From Marsupella aquatica (taxonomy: Eukaryota > Marchantiophyta), in contig OZ316895.1 of assembly GCA_973895155.1 (NCBI GenBank), positions 16,616,001 to 16,680,000 on the forward strand: a stretch of 64,000 nt of DNA, given 5' to 3'. The notes under the pieces are model-generated. The model saw only the letters and a program-made list of their open reading frames with translations, did not search any database and was not told the origin of the DNA. Below, piece after piece: positions 1 through 12,600 of this stretch (positions are counted from its first letter, which is position 1; each line of letters opens with the position of its first letter). The translations under genes were made by a program, and so were the position numbers.

Positions 1-347
1 AATTCACCTTTATTTAATTTCAAACAATAATCAATCAATTTAGTGCTCTTACGTAGTCTGGTGCTCTTGCTACTTATTACTTTTGGAAGACGACCTGTTG
101 TGTATTTATTTACCACATAGGTCAAAGTAAAAGCCTCACAAACAATAAGCTTTTAGGACACATAGTCAAGTCATCCACCTACTGTTCATGGCCTACGTCT
201 AGAGTGAAGCCTATAGACAACGACTCTGGGGGCATAATTGAAGTTGGGGTGCAGTGTAAAATCAAGACTGGAGCAAGGTAATCTCTGAAACTGTTAGCAT
301 GTGAGGAGTTAGTGGAAACCAATTGAATGGCAACATGGGAAGGGACA

Positions 348-676
348 ACAATTTTTAGCTACATTACCACTAAAGATGTTCCAATTCACAATATTGCTAC
401 TGTTTTTATTATATTTACAAATATGTCATAGTTTCGGTATATGATTAACTTGGTTACGTTAATTAACTTGTTGTCCATATACAAAACCGTGGCATATTTG
501 TATAGGCATATTTGTATACACAAAAAAATTGTGGTGATGTTGCCAATTTACCCTAATTACGTTGGTGAACTTGTTGTCCATATATGAAATCACAACATAT
601 TTGTAAATACAGAAAAATTGAGACAAAAGTGTCAGTTAATTGGAACATCTTTAATGGTAGAGTAGTCAAAATTGTT
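348..676. mobile_element. MITE-like palindromic element, copy 1
   Basis: The left end (about 348-387) and the right end (about 638-676) are imperfect inverted repeats of roughly 40 bp. The core 'taaagatgttccaatt' on the left faces 'aattggaacatcttta' on the right, and the similarity runs outward through 'ctac..taccA.taaag' to 'acaatttt'. The interior is AT-rich with no ORF of interest. A related shorter element lies at 23730-23951, and its left-half sequence recurs at 45731-46094. No clear target-site duplication was seen at this copy. The family is unknown; a non-autonomous DNA transposon is inferred. Confidence 0.55.
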
Positions 677-1296
677 ATGGACAAACTACCTCTATTTACA
701 ATGCAAATAGGCAAAGGGAAAACTGCCTCTATTTATTTTTTAAAACAAGCAATGAGTCTAGTGCTCTTTGTACCTCTATTTATAGTGCACATAGGCAAAG
801 AGGCAAACTTACATATATAACATTAAATCCGTCTAGCTAATGCTCTTAGGTAGTCTAGTGCTTCGGTCATTTGGGGCTATAGGTCCCTGTAAAGTCATTT
901 ATGAGTATCCTCACCCGCTGTCCAAAGGCTACTGCCCAAACTCATGAGGCTATATATCACGAACAAGGCCTCCATTTTTGTCCAGCGGCTATGGTGTGTG
1001 GAAGACTGTTTGCATGGGGATCTGGAGGTGCAAAGCTTGAAACTGCTTGTGGGCGCAATACTTTTTAGACAAACCCCACCCAAAAATGGGGTTCAGAAGG
1101 GAGCTTTTGACACTTAAACTACAACTACATGTACGAGAGTTATGGGTTAACTCTAAGGGGCACTTTACAAAATGGGCGCGACAGGTTGACAGGTTTTTAC
1201 CAGGGCTGCAAGAGAGCCCAGGTACAACTAGTGCTCCAGACCTGACCAAGGCAGACCGGGCAGGCTGAAAACGCAAGGGCAAGACGGCCACAACAT

Positions 1297-1390
1297 TATC
1301 GCACCTCCTTTGGTGCGATAGTCTTTCGTCAAGTTGAGAGCGCCAGGTGTGTGTAAAAGAACCCGAACCATGGGGCCATACAGGTTCGGG
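1297..1390. repeat. Pair of adjacent perfect hairpins
   Basis: Stem 1 is TATCGCACC (1297-1305) against GGTGCGATA (1312-1320) with a 6-nt loop. Stem 2 is CCCGAACC (1362-1369) against GGTTCGGG (1383-1390) with a 13-nt loop. Both stems are perfect. They are followed by 'tgccctacatagaa', a 14-mer also present near the 3' end of the SINE at 36218-36522, so this may be part of a related repeat. Confidence 0.5.
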
Positions 1391-2321
1391 CTTGCCCTAC
1401 ATAGAACTGGCGGCAATAAGTTTCTAAAGCAGATGAAGCCCAGGCAGGTTGAATGAACGGTTGAGATACACTTTATCAAGTTCAAAATAGAAGTAAAGTG
1501 TTGCGCCCGTCTTGTAAAGTGCCCCTAACCCTCATTACCAAATGTACACATTCAGGTTCACTAGGAATGGACTTGGGCTCCACTTTTACTGTTCACGAAG
1601 GGACAAGGAATGAGCCAAGCACCCTTTCCTATGGTCAGGTGTGGTTTAAAATGACAGTTTTTACGTTTTTTGCACACCAGTAGTCAGTAGACAAGAATAT
1701 GAATAGTCCAAAAGCCATAAAAACTTTCCAGCAACTAGTCTCCCTCAATCTTGGGTATAGTGCTCTTAATCCACCACTAGCCATGACAAAAAGCTGGTTA
1801 CACGGGTGACAAAAATAACCATAAATATGATCATTTCTTGAATGTGTGGACTCATATGGAATCCCAGAGAAAAAGAATGGGAGGAAAGTGAAATATGGCC
1901 AGTGGCGGTTTAATTAATAGTTTGGATAGGGGAGCTGGTGTGTATTGATTTACCAGAGAAGTCAGTCAAAGTAAACTTAATGATTACTTTCGATACGGGA
2001 GCTGGTGTGTATTAATTTACCAGATAAGTCAGTCAAATTCTACTTTAACTGATTCAATCCGACAGTACAATGTAATGATTTTCGCCTCAGCGAACAGAAG
2101 CTTTTAGCACACATATCAATCTCTCGTCCTCCAAACTCTCTCTCTTGCACATGCTCTAGTTTTACGAGGCCAAAACATGGTTCCCTCGTACAGAACAGGA
2201 GAGTACGAGATCACAGAACTAATTGGAGCACAGAGATGAGCAGCAGGGGCGGCAGCAGGAGAGGAGAAGACATGAGGAGAATTGGACGCGACCACAGCTT
2301 CTGCTCGAGCAGCGGCTACCG

Positions 2322-2567
2322 CTGATGGGGCTCCAGTCCGAATCAAGCCGGGTCTGGAACTGTGTCTGCTACTTCGTGAAAGCGCTCGTGTCGCTGATTT
2401 TCGCCATTGCGGAATTCATCGCAGATCGGCTCTGGCGGCACCATCACGAATTGTGCGAGGACGTTGAGAGCCGAGAGTTCAGAGAGCGGTGCATTGAGCT
2501 GAACTCGTCGAGCAAGAGGAGGTCGGTGTCTAGGCAGAATTTGAGGCGGGAGCCTGGGTATGAATGA
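2322..2567 (+). CDS. Upstream ORF (81 residues) in the leader of the CHFR-like gene
   Basis: Not recognised. An ATG at 2322 opens about 81 codons ending at TGA 2565-2567, 52 bp before the chosen start of the CHFR-like gene. The frame is open further back to a stop just before 2223. The predicted peptide has a hydrophobic stretch of about 23 residues near residues 13-35 (FVKALVSLIFAIAEFIADRL), suggesting one membrane helix or an amphipathic helix, and then a basic, serine-rich tail. Composition and codon use look more gene-like than the surrounding DNA. It could be a regulatory uORF in the same transcript, a separate small gene, or chance. Confidence 0.3.
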   Translation: MMGLQSESSRVWNCVCYFVKALVSLIFAIAEFIADRLWRHHHELCEDVESREFRERCIELNSSSKRRSVSRQNLRREPGYE

Positions 2568-2619
2568 GTGAAGCACGGGAGGCAGAGGACGACGCATCGT
2601 TCTAATTGGCGGTGGCAGG

Positions 2620-5600
2620 ATGACAGCTTTGGAGGGAATGGAGACGAAGAAGACGGCTCAGGAGAATGGCCATGGGGAAGGCGGTCGAGATGGAGACACG
2701 GAGGAGTTCTCCGAAGGGGAGCTGGCCCAGTTTTTGGAACAGAGTTGGTCCCAGAATGGAGATTGCCATTCAGCGTGGGCGCGATTAGGTCAGTTGGGAC
2801 TCCAATTCCGCTTGTTCTTGGCGTTACACTGCGGGTCGCTTGCGTCAATTCACCCCGATCCTGGAAAGCATCATCCTCTCAAAATTAGGTTGTGGCTGTG
2901 AAAGGACCCCTAATTCTGCCGTTGGCTGGGGTTTGTGGCTTCAAGCTAGTCCAGCTCCCTGAGCGTGTGCTGAGGCCTAGAAGCCGGTAAACAAAATGGA
3001 TCTGGATTTTAACCTGTTCGTAAGTGTAGATTCGATGTGATACATTCGCGGGGCTCCCTCTCTGGTTATGAGTGATTGACCCTTTTGAGACATTAGCGCG
3101 CTAATTTTAAAGGTTCTGTCTTTCCGCTATGATTTGTTTCTTTGTTGTATCTGAAGCGCTCGCAGCTCTTCGAGCGATTTTTATTGCATTCCTGGACGTC
3201 GGTGGGACACGCCTAATCATATGAAGCTGAGGGGTGGCACACCCTTGCTTCAAGACGGTATCATTCAGAGCAGGACAAGTGATTCTTGTCTTAAATTGTG
3301 GCAGTCTCTGTAGACAAGGCCTATTCAAACATTGAGCTAGTGGAGAACGAAGTTACGGTGGGCCGAGCTGATGTCGTGAAAGCAAATGGGGAGGAGGACA
3401 TGCATGTCAGTAAAATTCACTGTAAGATCTGGGCAAGCCCTGAGACGGGGCTGTGTTACCTTACAAATTTGAGGTAAACCTCGAAGCTTTTATGTTAAAA
3501 TTTCAAACGAGAGAACACTTTGAGTTCTATTTGACATCTTCGTAGCAACATCCGTTAACGCTCTTCCTGTAGCTGGTTAAATTCCATTCCATATAAATTG
3601 GGCAGCATTTTGTTTCTGGAGCCGTTCTTACTAGATTAAGATACAGTGTCCACACGTTTGTGGAGAACAAAATTAACCTGGTGCTGGCAATGTATGATGC
3701 AAGGCCTTAATGTTCTTGGGATTTTATCTAGTGCGATATATATCTATTCTAGACGACGTGAGCGATGATTTGCCATCTAGTCAACAGAATAGTACCTTCT
3801 TGGGCTGAGGGCCTCACATATAATTAGGTCTTTGTAGTTAGACTTACATGTAGAAAGTCCTACGGAACTTTAGAGACCACCTCCAGAGTCTGTCTGTAAG
3901 GAGTGCTTCCAAACTGGCTGCTGTTGTCCTCAAGTTGCGAGTAGTTATCTCTCGTTCGTGCAATTTTGTGCAATTTGGAATTAGGGACTTTTCTAAGTGC
4001 ATTGTGGAAAGGTCACTTTGAGAGTTCGTTCGTTTCCAATTGCTTGTCTGTACACTGATGTTATGCGCGTGTCCAGTGTGAATGGAACTGTGGTACAGGG
4101 TCAATCTGTTGAGAAAGAGAAGCACTTTTCTCTTCATCACGGTGACGAAGTTTCTCTAGGACCTCCCACCTCAGGTACTCCACTGTCTCTTAAGTCTGAC
4201 TCTCTTTATCTTGATCGTCCATACATTTAGTTGACTGTACATACTGTGCCCTAAGATATAAGCATTACTACTTAGCCCAGGGATTTTTGTGTCTGGCAAG
4301 GATAAATGCTTTTGAAAATTATTTGTTGCTCATCCATAGTATCCATGAACTTCTGAGTCGTGGTTCACTTTTCCTTGGTCATCATAATCATTTGAAAATG
4401 CCGGCCATGGGCTATATATCATTATGAAATCTAATATCACTCACAGGCTGACAGACAAAGCCTAGAAATTTTTAGGGATTAGACTGTAACCAGCCACACA
4501 TTGGATAACTTGTGTTCTTGGCCGGTCCGTGTCAGTGTTTCAGTTTTAGCATTTTTGCATTTTTCTAAGAGTTTTAAACAACTGTCCGTCGGTTCTCTCT
4601 GATGTGTTTCGAGGGTTACCTTTTAAGTGTTGCATTGTAACGATTCTGTGAATATGAGCTGACATTTTCGGATTGGGAAAGGCTGTTACATGACTAAAAT
4701 TGTATGCCTTATGTGACGTGAAAAACTCCTGAGTAATACTAACGTACCTCGCAAACTCCACCCTTGTCAGTGATCTTGTTATTGTCAAATACAATCCCCC
4801 ATTAGTTACGACGGTTGTTCTCTGACATCTGCATACCTTTGCATGTTACATGAACAAAAGTCACCAGCAATCCTGCTAAAAGGTGGATACTCAAGGAGCT
4901 GTGAGTGAGCTATTGTAGGATAAGTGGCTGTTCTGAGGAACTGCCAACAGGTGTCTGGAATTTATTTTCAACTGAACAGAACTTGGCAGGTTGTCCTCTA
5001 TTTGTCTTTCAGATGCTCAAGAGAGTTCATCATGGCCACCAAAAGAGACCAATTGAGGTATCTTTCCGACCTTCTTTTTTGTCTTGTTTAGACCAAGCTG
5101 ATTGTCAGAAAGGAGTATAGAGGATCAAGAAACATGCATGCTACCTATCCAAAACTTATATAGCCATTTGTTTTCAGGTGTCGTAACTGACAGTATGGTG
5201 TTTTTCTTCATAGGTTCACGTACCCTTAGTGTGTGACAAGTTTCCCAACCAGGATCCCTGAGATGCTTACCTATTTGAAAATTGAATTTGGTATTGTGTT
5301 CGACATTAGGCAAAGTCATTGCTGCAAAGAGCGATGCAAGGTGTTTGGAAATAATAGCGAAAGATCGACTCTGATGCTTCTGCTCAATTCTTTTAGCCGA
5401 GGACTCTTGGGATAATCACATGATCATGTTGCAGATAGAAGCGGATTCTGGTTCTAAGCCCTCCATTGATGACGGTGGACATGATCCTGGTCCAAAGAAG
5501 CCAAAGGTAACACCAGTCCACTTCGCAACGTTGGGCATATTTTTGAGCCCTGTTATGAATATGATAAAGGGTGACAGGATGTACTTGTGACTAATGGTTT

Positions 5601-8600
5601 TTCTTCTTGAGTCATCTTCCAGTAATGGCTGTATTACTTGCTGCAAATGGAGCTAGATTATCCAGCTGAGACAAAGTAGATGCCTGTCACAGATGATGGA
5701 GAGCCTTGACACATTCAAGTGCAGTATTTGCTTGAACGTTTGGCATGATGTAATTTCTGTCACACCATGTCTCCACAGTTTCTGGTATGAGCTTTACTAC
5801 TGAGCAGATAGATCCGATGGCACTAAGCGACGGTTATTGTATTACTCCTTTATAATATATGCATGAAATGAGCTAAGTCATCCAAGGCTGGAATTTGTGA
5901 ATAAATTTTCAAGCATCTTCATTTTTTTTGGATGGTACCTAGCTGTTTTTCGTGGTTCCAACTGGTACACATCAGAGCATAATTTGAGTATGTCACAATC
6001 TTTCACCGGTTGCTAGCTCGTCTGTTATTTCATATGTGACTGTTAGTCAATCCCATAAACTAGGACTAAGTTTTTTGTGGTTGAACAGCAATGCCTGCTT
6101 CTCCGATTGGTACCGGAAGTCTTGCAGAGACAGGAACGAGTGTAAATGTCCACAGTGCAGAGGCAGTGTTGCTTCAGTTAGCAGGAACCACACTCTGCGT
6201 AGTCTTGTTGAGGTGAAATTTCTTTGACTCGAAAGTCAAGGTCGTAGAGGAACCAACTGATGGGTGTTTGCATCCAGCTTTGTAGAACACTAAAACTAAA
6301 GTCACTACTAAATGCACTAGAGTACCAATAGACTTTTGTCGCTCAAACGTCCTTGTGCGAGTTGATTTAATGTATGTGAAGCCACCTGTCAAGCAGGCAC
6401 TGGATTTTAATTGCAGTGATCCCAGATAGCTCCCGCATGGCAATTAGGAATTCTTTACCGGGACGCCATGTTAATATTCAATAAATCCCTTGCTCGTCTG
6501 TCTTGGCAGGACCTTCTGAGACAGGACCCTTCGCTTGGCAGGTCTCCGGAGGACATCATAGAACTGGAAAAAAAATCACTTTTCAAAGTGGGCACAGAAT
6601 CACAGGTGGGTGATTCTAGTAAGAGCCTAGAGATGTATATTGGCCAGCGGTCATTGTCTGGAGGCCTAGCTTGAGCTGCGTCTGATCCTGATTTTATGTA
6701 CCGATGGGATCGTTAAATGTTGCCACATATTCCTTTTGTATTTTCCTGAATGACCTGGCGAGGCTGCTAAGATCCGTAATGTTTCTCCTGTGCTCGTTCT
6801 AGGCAATTCTTCTACGGTTTGTGGCTCTCTAGTGTCTCATTGATCATAATTAATGTTCCCCTGAATTGGAATGCAGTTTCAATTTGGTAGAAATCGCTCC
6901 AATTGGCTGCTAGATGAAAGAGATGAACCAGATTCCCTTGATGCCAACTGGGTTGGTGATGACATGCAAAACTCTGCAACACTTTCCTCAGACGAAGAAG
7001 ATGAAGAGGATGAGGTCGAAGAATATGGATGTGTGCAATGCGCACCATTAATAGGTACAACACATACCCACATCATGTCTCCAAACGTGCTTTCTATCAC
7101 TAAAGCGGTCTTGGCCTAAATTTTGTAGGTATCAATCTGGTCAGTGTAGCAGGATGGTGTGAGTGCCATACGTACTTGAGCAAGTATCTGGCGCAAAGCA
7201 CTTGCAAATTAATTTTAGGCAAACTGAAATTTTTACTTACGTTGAAGGAATTGAAATTCTTGGCATCAAGACGCTGATGAATTCCTCATTTTATCAGCGT
7301 CTTGTTCATCAGTTTGCTGCGGTTGAGGCTCATGACTTATTTCTCCCCTCAACAGGTTTATTCCAGTGTCCTCCTGGGCAGGACCACCTTGTTTGCGTCT
7401 CCTGTGGGCGTACGTATCCAGAAAGAAATGATCCTCAAAATGTTGCCCAAAAATGTAAGTCCACCCGCACTCAGGATATGCTTATGGATGGCAGAACGTA
7501 CTTCAACGAGAAGGATTTCTAACATATTTGTCATTTCAGAGTAGCCATGGTCTCTAGGCTGGTATCTATTTCGATCAAGAGAAAACACATTCAATACGTA
7601 TGGCATATCCTTCTCCAGTCAGAGCGACGTTTTAAAGCTGTGAATTTTACTGATGGCACAGGTCAGGTGTGCTCTAAAGAATACTGCAGAACGTACTTTG
7701 AATCTCAAGGCTTGGTGGATTTTCAAAGCTGCCCTAAAATACTACCGGTTTGCTCCTCAATTTTTCTTCTTACAAGGCCCTCCTGTCTATCAGCAATTTT
7801 TACTTCCACGGGATATTTGGTTGTATAGATGTAACCAGACCTAACTGACCATTTTGTGAGGTTTAGAGTGATGGTGCAAAGCAAGCGGTCGTCTTACTGT
7901 ATGTATGGACAGAAAACCTTTTAGTGCAATATGTTGGCAAGTTTGTGATAAATGACTGCCTTTCATGCCATCTTACAGTTGAACCAACGTGTAGTATTCG
8001 ACATGCCAAATAAGACGCACCACGGCAATAATTATGAGCAGGAGGTGAGGTTACTTGTTCCTTTTTGCATATCTTTATGCATTGACAAGTCGTTATGCAT
8101 GCTGAACCATGAAATGTGGGTGTAGTGTTGGAGTGTTTCTTTCACGAGAATTTTGAGAAGTACTCTAAATTGCAAGATATTTATAACAGGTGACAAGGCG
8201 TTACATAGCTGAACAAGGCCTTTCAGTGCAAGCCGTCTTGAGGGATTGGCTCGGAAGATTAGATTCTGGTGAAGCAGGTAAGGGTTTTCCTTCACAGCAT
8301 TCCTAGATCAGTCTGGCGGGATTTGAGTGAACAAACGTTGGGATAAGGTGGGATTCAACTTGAATGAGCCAAAATATATAGGTTCTTCGCGAGGTCGCGC
8401 GTTTGCAGTTCAAATTCTCTACTAACTGAGAAAGCAGTGTCTGCAACTGAGAGTCATAGAGGGCCTTCTTCCTACCTGCTTTGCAAAATATTCCCAAGTC
8501 AGTGGAGTTTTCTTGCTACAAAAACGACAGTTCGCCTGTGCGTCTTGCTTAGAGCTTTCCCAAGACAAGGGGGTTCTGCAGGTTCTGCAAGAATCCAATT

Positions 8601-9626
8601 TACCTCTCAGTTTCTATCTCAGGTAGGGGTTTGAGTCGTCATACCTTGACTAGGACATATGGTCAAAAGATAATTATCTCACTACCCTAAATAAAATTAT
8701 TGCGTTTCCTCTCAGTGGAAAAGAAACAAGTTAGGGCGAGTGGAATGGCCTGCATTCTGAGAGAGTAGTCAGGCTTTTTGGTTTTACAAGGTAGTCTGGG
8801 TGAGTCGGAATGATCGGAACGTATATCTAGATAACTCTTTCCTACGGCTTCTAACCGTGGCCATTTTGCAGATCAACCACCGTTTTACTTCTTATATCAA
8901 ACGAGGGTGAACTCCGTCTCGGCAGTTTGCGAGTATGGTTCTTTTACCAATGTCAATTTAAAAAGCTCAATTTTTTACTCGCTTCTAGAAATTTGAAGCC
9001 ATTCTTAGTAATGTTCCTCATTCTAATCAACAGCCGGTGTTTTTATTGCAGTTTTTGTGCAGATGAAGTTTTTTCACATCTTCTGGACAAGTTCCGTACC
9101 TTTGTGCCCAGAACTGTAAGATCTCACACCCCACTAGCAGCAAATTATTCTTTTGCGTTTGTTAGGCCAGGACTTTCAAACAAGGACTTCCTGGTGCCTA
9201 GGAAAGCGATAAGAACTTAATTAAACAACGCTATTAAACAGGTTTTAAATCCAGTTATGACTGCGTATTATACAATACGTGTTAGTTTCAAGTATTTTTG
9301 CCTCAGCTCATTAGGTTACTATGCGTTTGGCCATTGTTTATTTAACCAATGACAGTATTTGGCTTCACCTAAACCCTAAACCCTTCCGAGGTCAACGATT
9401 TTGAAGCACAAAAACTGATGTGTGGGCTTGCGTATTTTACAATTGCTGCCAATAACTTGGGTGGCATGTGCAGGAGCTCCCTCCAGATGCAGCTGGTAGA
9501 CCAGACTGCTGGTATGGCTATGAATGTCGCACACAACATCACAAGGACGCTCATGCTCGCAAGCTTAACCATGTTTGTGAACCAAGCAGACCGTCTAACC
9601 GAAGGAGCACTGCAGTACACATGTGA
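2620..9626 (+). CDS. CHFR: CHFR-type E3 ubiquitin ligase (FHA-RING-PBZ)
   Basis: E3 ubiquitin ligase of the CHFR (checkpoint with FHA and RING) family. I trace 15 exons: 2620-2788, 3314-3473, 4077-4174, 5397-5506, 5693-5784, 6089-6212, 6510-6605, 6877-7054, 7356-7454, 7662-7747, 7979-8044, 8190-8277, 8872-8932, 9052-9115, 9474-9626. All junctions are GT-AG with matching phases and total 1644 nt (547 aa); human CHFR is about 660 aa. The FHA domain lies near residues 53-145 (GRADV, SKIHCKIW). The C3HC4 RING has C189, C192, C205, H207, C210, C213, C230 and C233. An acidic linker near residue 310 precedes a cysteine-rich region from about residue 330 (CVQC, CVSC, CQVCSKEYC, CDFC). The last exon carries a PBZ-like finger (C509, C515, H524, H530), which in animal CHFR binds poly(ADP-ribose). 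The exact ends of exon 10 are the least certain. A role in mitotic-stress signalling is known for animals and only inferred here. Confidence 0.87.
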
Positions 9627-12600
9627 ACTTAAAAGCTCACATCTTGGTCCGTCGTGAATTTTTGTTACTGAGTTCTGGTTATTAGGATCAGGTCTGGTCA
9701 AATGGATTGCGGTATTCTCGATGAAGTACTATTTGTGCGAGATGAGAAGCTGTGTCTTTGACAGCGATGGGATGTATTTTCTAGGTATTTGTCCAAAGAA
9801 TGAATCACTTTTAAAAAAATTGTTTCAAAACCCCTTCTAGGTAGTGGGGAATTTTGGATACTGGAAAGAAATCTAGCTTAGTGCAGCTACATATGTGTCG
9901 TCTGATGATGCACCTTGGACACTTGGCATATAGCAACTACTTTAACTGAGGCTGTCTTCCTGTGAGCGCTCTTTATGCTGAGAGAGGACCTACATTTGTT
10001 TATGTTGCCTTAATGTACTTGCCAAGTGTGACCGCGCGCCAGACTTTCCATTGGATGGCTTTCCCAAGTTGGTCCTCTTTTATAAATACGGTATGATTCT
10101 GGTCTTGAGACAAACCAAGGTGGCGAGTTAGGGTCACTTGAATAGTTCACTTTTAGAAGTATGGGCTATGCTTGTTGCCCTCTGTCGTGGTTGTTTTGAG
10201 GTGCTGGATGGTGCTGTACCACAATCTTAGCCATGGAAAGAACTAGACAAGACTTTCCCCTTCATTGCAACTTCTAAAGCTTTTTGCTCACACATCTTGG
10301 CACAAACAAGGGCTCAACAGTGTACCATAGTATTGGACATTGCAACATTGTGTCACTCTGCAGAACTATTGTGGTGTTAGAACTACACTCAACAAACATT
10401 TAAATGATCATCTTGGCTGCGGGTGATCGTCGGCCTTGCGAGGGCACTGATGCGTCCTCCTGTACCGTCAGGTAACATTGCAGGCACTCTCATGGCCCCT
10501 TGCTGCTAACCCAAGCAGAGCACCGATGCACGCTGCCAACAGGTAGCACTGATGTGCGCAGGCTGGGCACGGCTTGGGTTTGTGCAGGTGCCCAACGGGG
10601 TTCTGGGTAGGGCCGCCCACTCGCAAGTTGGCTTAAAGATCAGGCGGCTAGCTCCTTCCTACAACACCCCGCCCCCCCCCCCCATTTCCTGAGTTCTGTC
10701 GGGGACCTCCTTGGGGGTTGTGTTATGTTGCAAATTGGCCTAATTTCTCATGTTATGGGGGCTTCACAGGCTTTTTGGCTCTCTGGTCTTGACTCTCTGG
10801 TCTTCCAGGTTTTTTTTTTTTCTCATGTTTACTCCCCTTGATTGGGTCTCTTGCCTTTGGGATTGTGTCCATGGTTGGGCGTCTTTTGTTTTTGGTGGCC
10901 TGGTATATATATCCAGGCCCACTAAAAGAAGGAAGACAAGGCCTGCTGCACAGAAGGGTGGTCTCCCTTGCTCTTACTATTTCTGGGAGGGGCTCATTCT
11001 ATATTATTGCCCTTTCCTAGGCAGTAAAGTACTGTAATGTTGGGGGATACTGCTCCAAGCAACTGCCTGGTCGAAGTTTTGTGAAGGTAGACTGTTGTGC
11101 TTGGACCAAACTTAATTGCTGTGAAAATGTGCAGGTTCATTCAGATTTTGAGGGCTATTTCCGCATTTTAGGGCTGACAATTGCAATATACACATGGGTA
11201 CCCACATCTGTGCCCATGAAGTGATGACTTTTTGTTTGTATGCTTGTCAGGGCGTGTAGTCATCTGCTCATTGCTGCATTGGCTGTCTCGTGGTCAAATT
11301 GTGCACCTTTTGTCCATTTGGGTCCTAAGCCAAACTCATTGGATGCAATAATGTTTAGGTGGTTAGTGGGTCATTTCTTCCTTACAACTTATTCTCCAGT
11401 CTCACTGTTGATGGTGATCCACTAAAATGAGTCATAGTGAATCCAGCAAGCAAACTTCGTACTGGTCTCATACTTGTAGGGAGGGGAACAGTCTTCCGAG
11501 GTGCAATACCGGCACAGTGATAGCAGTGATTAGAGCAAGTGAATTCTACCCACGGATTGAAGATTTAATTTCTGGCCTTTTTAGAACCCCAGCACAAAAT
11601 CCATGAAATAGCAGGAAATGATCTTTCAAACCCAGCCAACTGAACCCCTTAAAAAATGTGAGCTAGCCGGAGCACATGACTCAAAACCTTTGCTAAACCC
11701 AACTCAGAAAGGACCCAATTTGCATTCAAAACAGAAAAGAAGGAACAGAAGGCTGAGAAAGCCAACAAACCCTAAGCGTCCAATAAGTGGCCATAGTAGT
11801 AAAGTGAACACAGCCGGGAAAGCAAAAGTTATTTAGTTCAGCGCTCCACACCACACCCCTTGTGGGATATTGGAATCATATGTTGTCTATGGGTGCACTT
11901 TTTATCCTACTTTGATATGTTGGGGTAGCCCCCTCTTGGCATTTTGCTGCTGCACAACGCCATTAGAATGCCTTGGATTCCTTTTGCTGGGCTGCTTCAG
12001 TAGCTCTTGCTTCCAGCTTTACTTTCTTTTCTCAGCCTTAGTGTATTATAATTAGTTATCTGTTAGTATTGGGTACTTATGTTTGGATTATTGTAGGCCG
12101 TCATTGCTCCTTCTGACGCTCCTTCACCGCCCATATATATTGTGGCTTTCATCCCGCTCCCATTGTTTTGGCTCCTCCTTGTCAGCGTTTTCTCTGTATA
12201 TGTATTATCCACCATTTTGCTCTGTTTTGGGAGATGGTTCTCCTCTGGATGTATTTGAAGATTTCCTCTCTTTACTTCCACACACATTATATTTTTGGTC
12301 TGTCAACTAAAAGCAAAATGTTTGAAAAAGCAACTAGCCTTGATTGCTTGATACTGCAGTCTGACATAATCTCGAAAGCAGATCTGCCTAACATCATCTA
12401 AGGCACTATGCCCTCTATATCTAGCACATTGTAAAAAACAAAAACCACTAAACTTGGAGAAAGGAATCCAGAGGCAAGAGACCCAATGAAAAGGAGCACA
12501 CAAGCGAAAACCCCACCAAAACCCAACAGCCGAAAAGTCCAGGAGTCCCCCATTATGGCAAAGGAACTGAAGCCGTGTTGAGTAGTAAACTACTAGGCCT

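Larger units (their letters stand above)
1..2219. other. Intergenic DNA upstream of the CHFR-like gene
   Basis: No supportable gene. It is AT-rich and holds a palindromic MITE-like element (about 348-676) and two adjacent perfect hairpins (1297-1320 and 1362-1390), listed separately. Near 1920-2040 the phrase 'gggagctggtgtgtatt' followed by 'accaga.aagtcagtcaaa' occurs twice about 70 bp apart, a short local duplication. The last few hundred bases before 2220 probably contain the promoter of the CHFR-like gene, but I see no convincing TATA box. Confidence 0.5.

Noticed and set aside
5011-5055. Possible exon of the CHFR-like gene (reads LKRVHHGHQKRPIE)
   Set aside because: It has splice-like borders, but it joins exon 3 in a frame that hits a stop. 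The exon at 5397-5506 joins in the right phase and leads cleanly into the RING exon.
8380-8450. tRNA-like text ('cagttcaaattctc') in a CHFR-like intron
   Set aside because: Only a B-box-like string; no A box or cloverleaf could be built around it.
9368-9385. Telomere-like CCTAAACCCTAAACCC in the last CHFR-like intron
   Set aside because: Only about two units, inside an intron; a common telo-box-like string and not an interstitial telomere.
10750-12500. Hydrophobic ORFs of 60-95 codons
   Set aside because: T-rich low-complexity DNA gives such frames by chance; no starts, splice sites or motifs support them.
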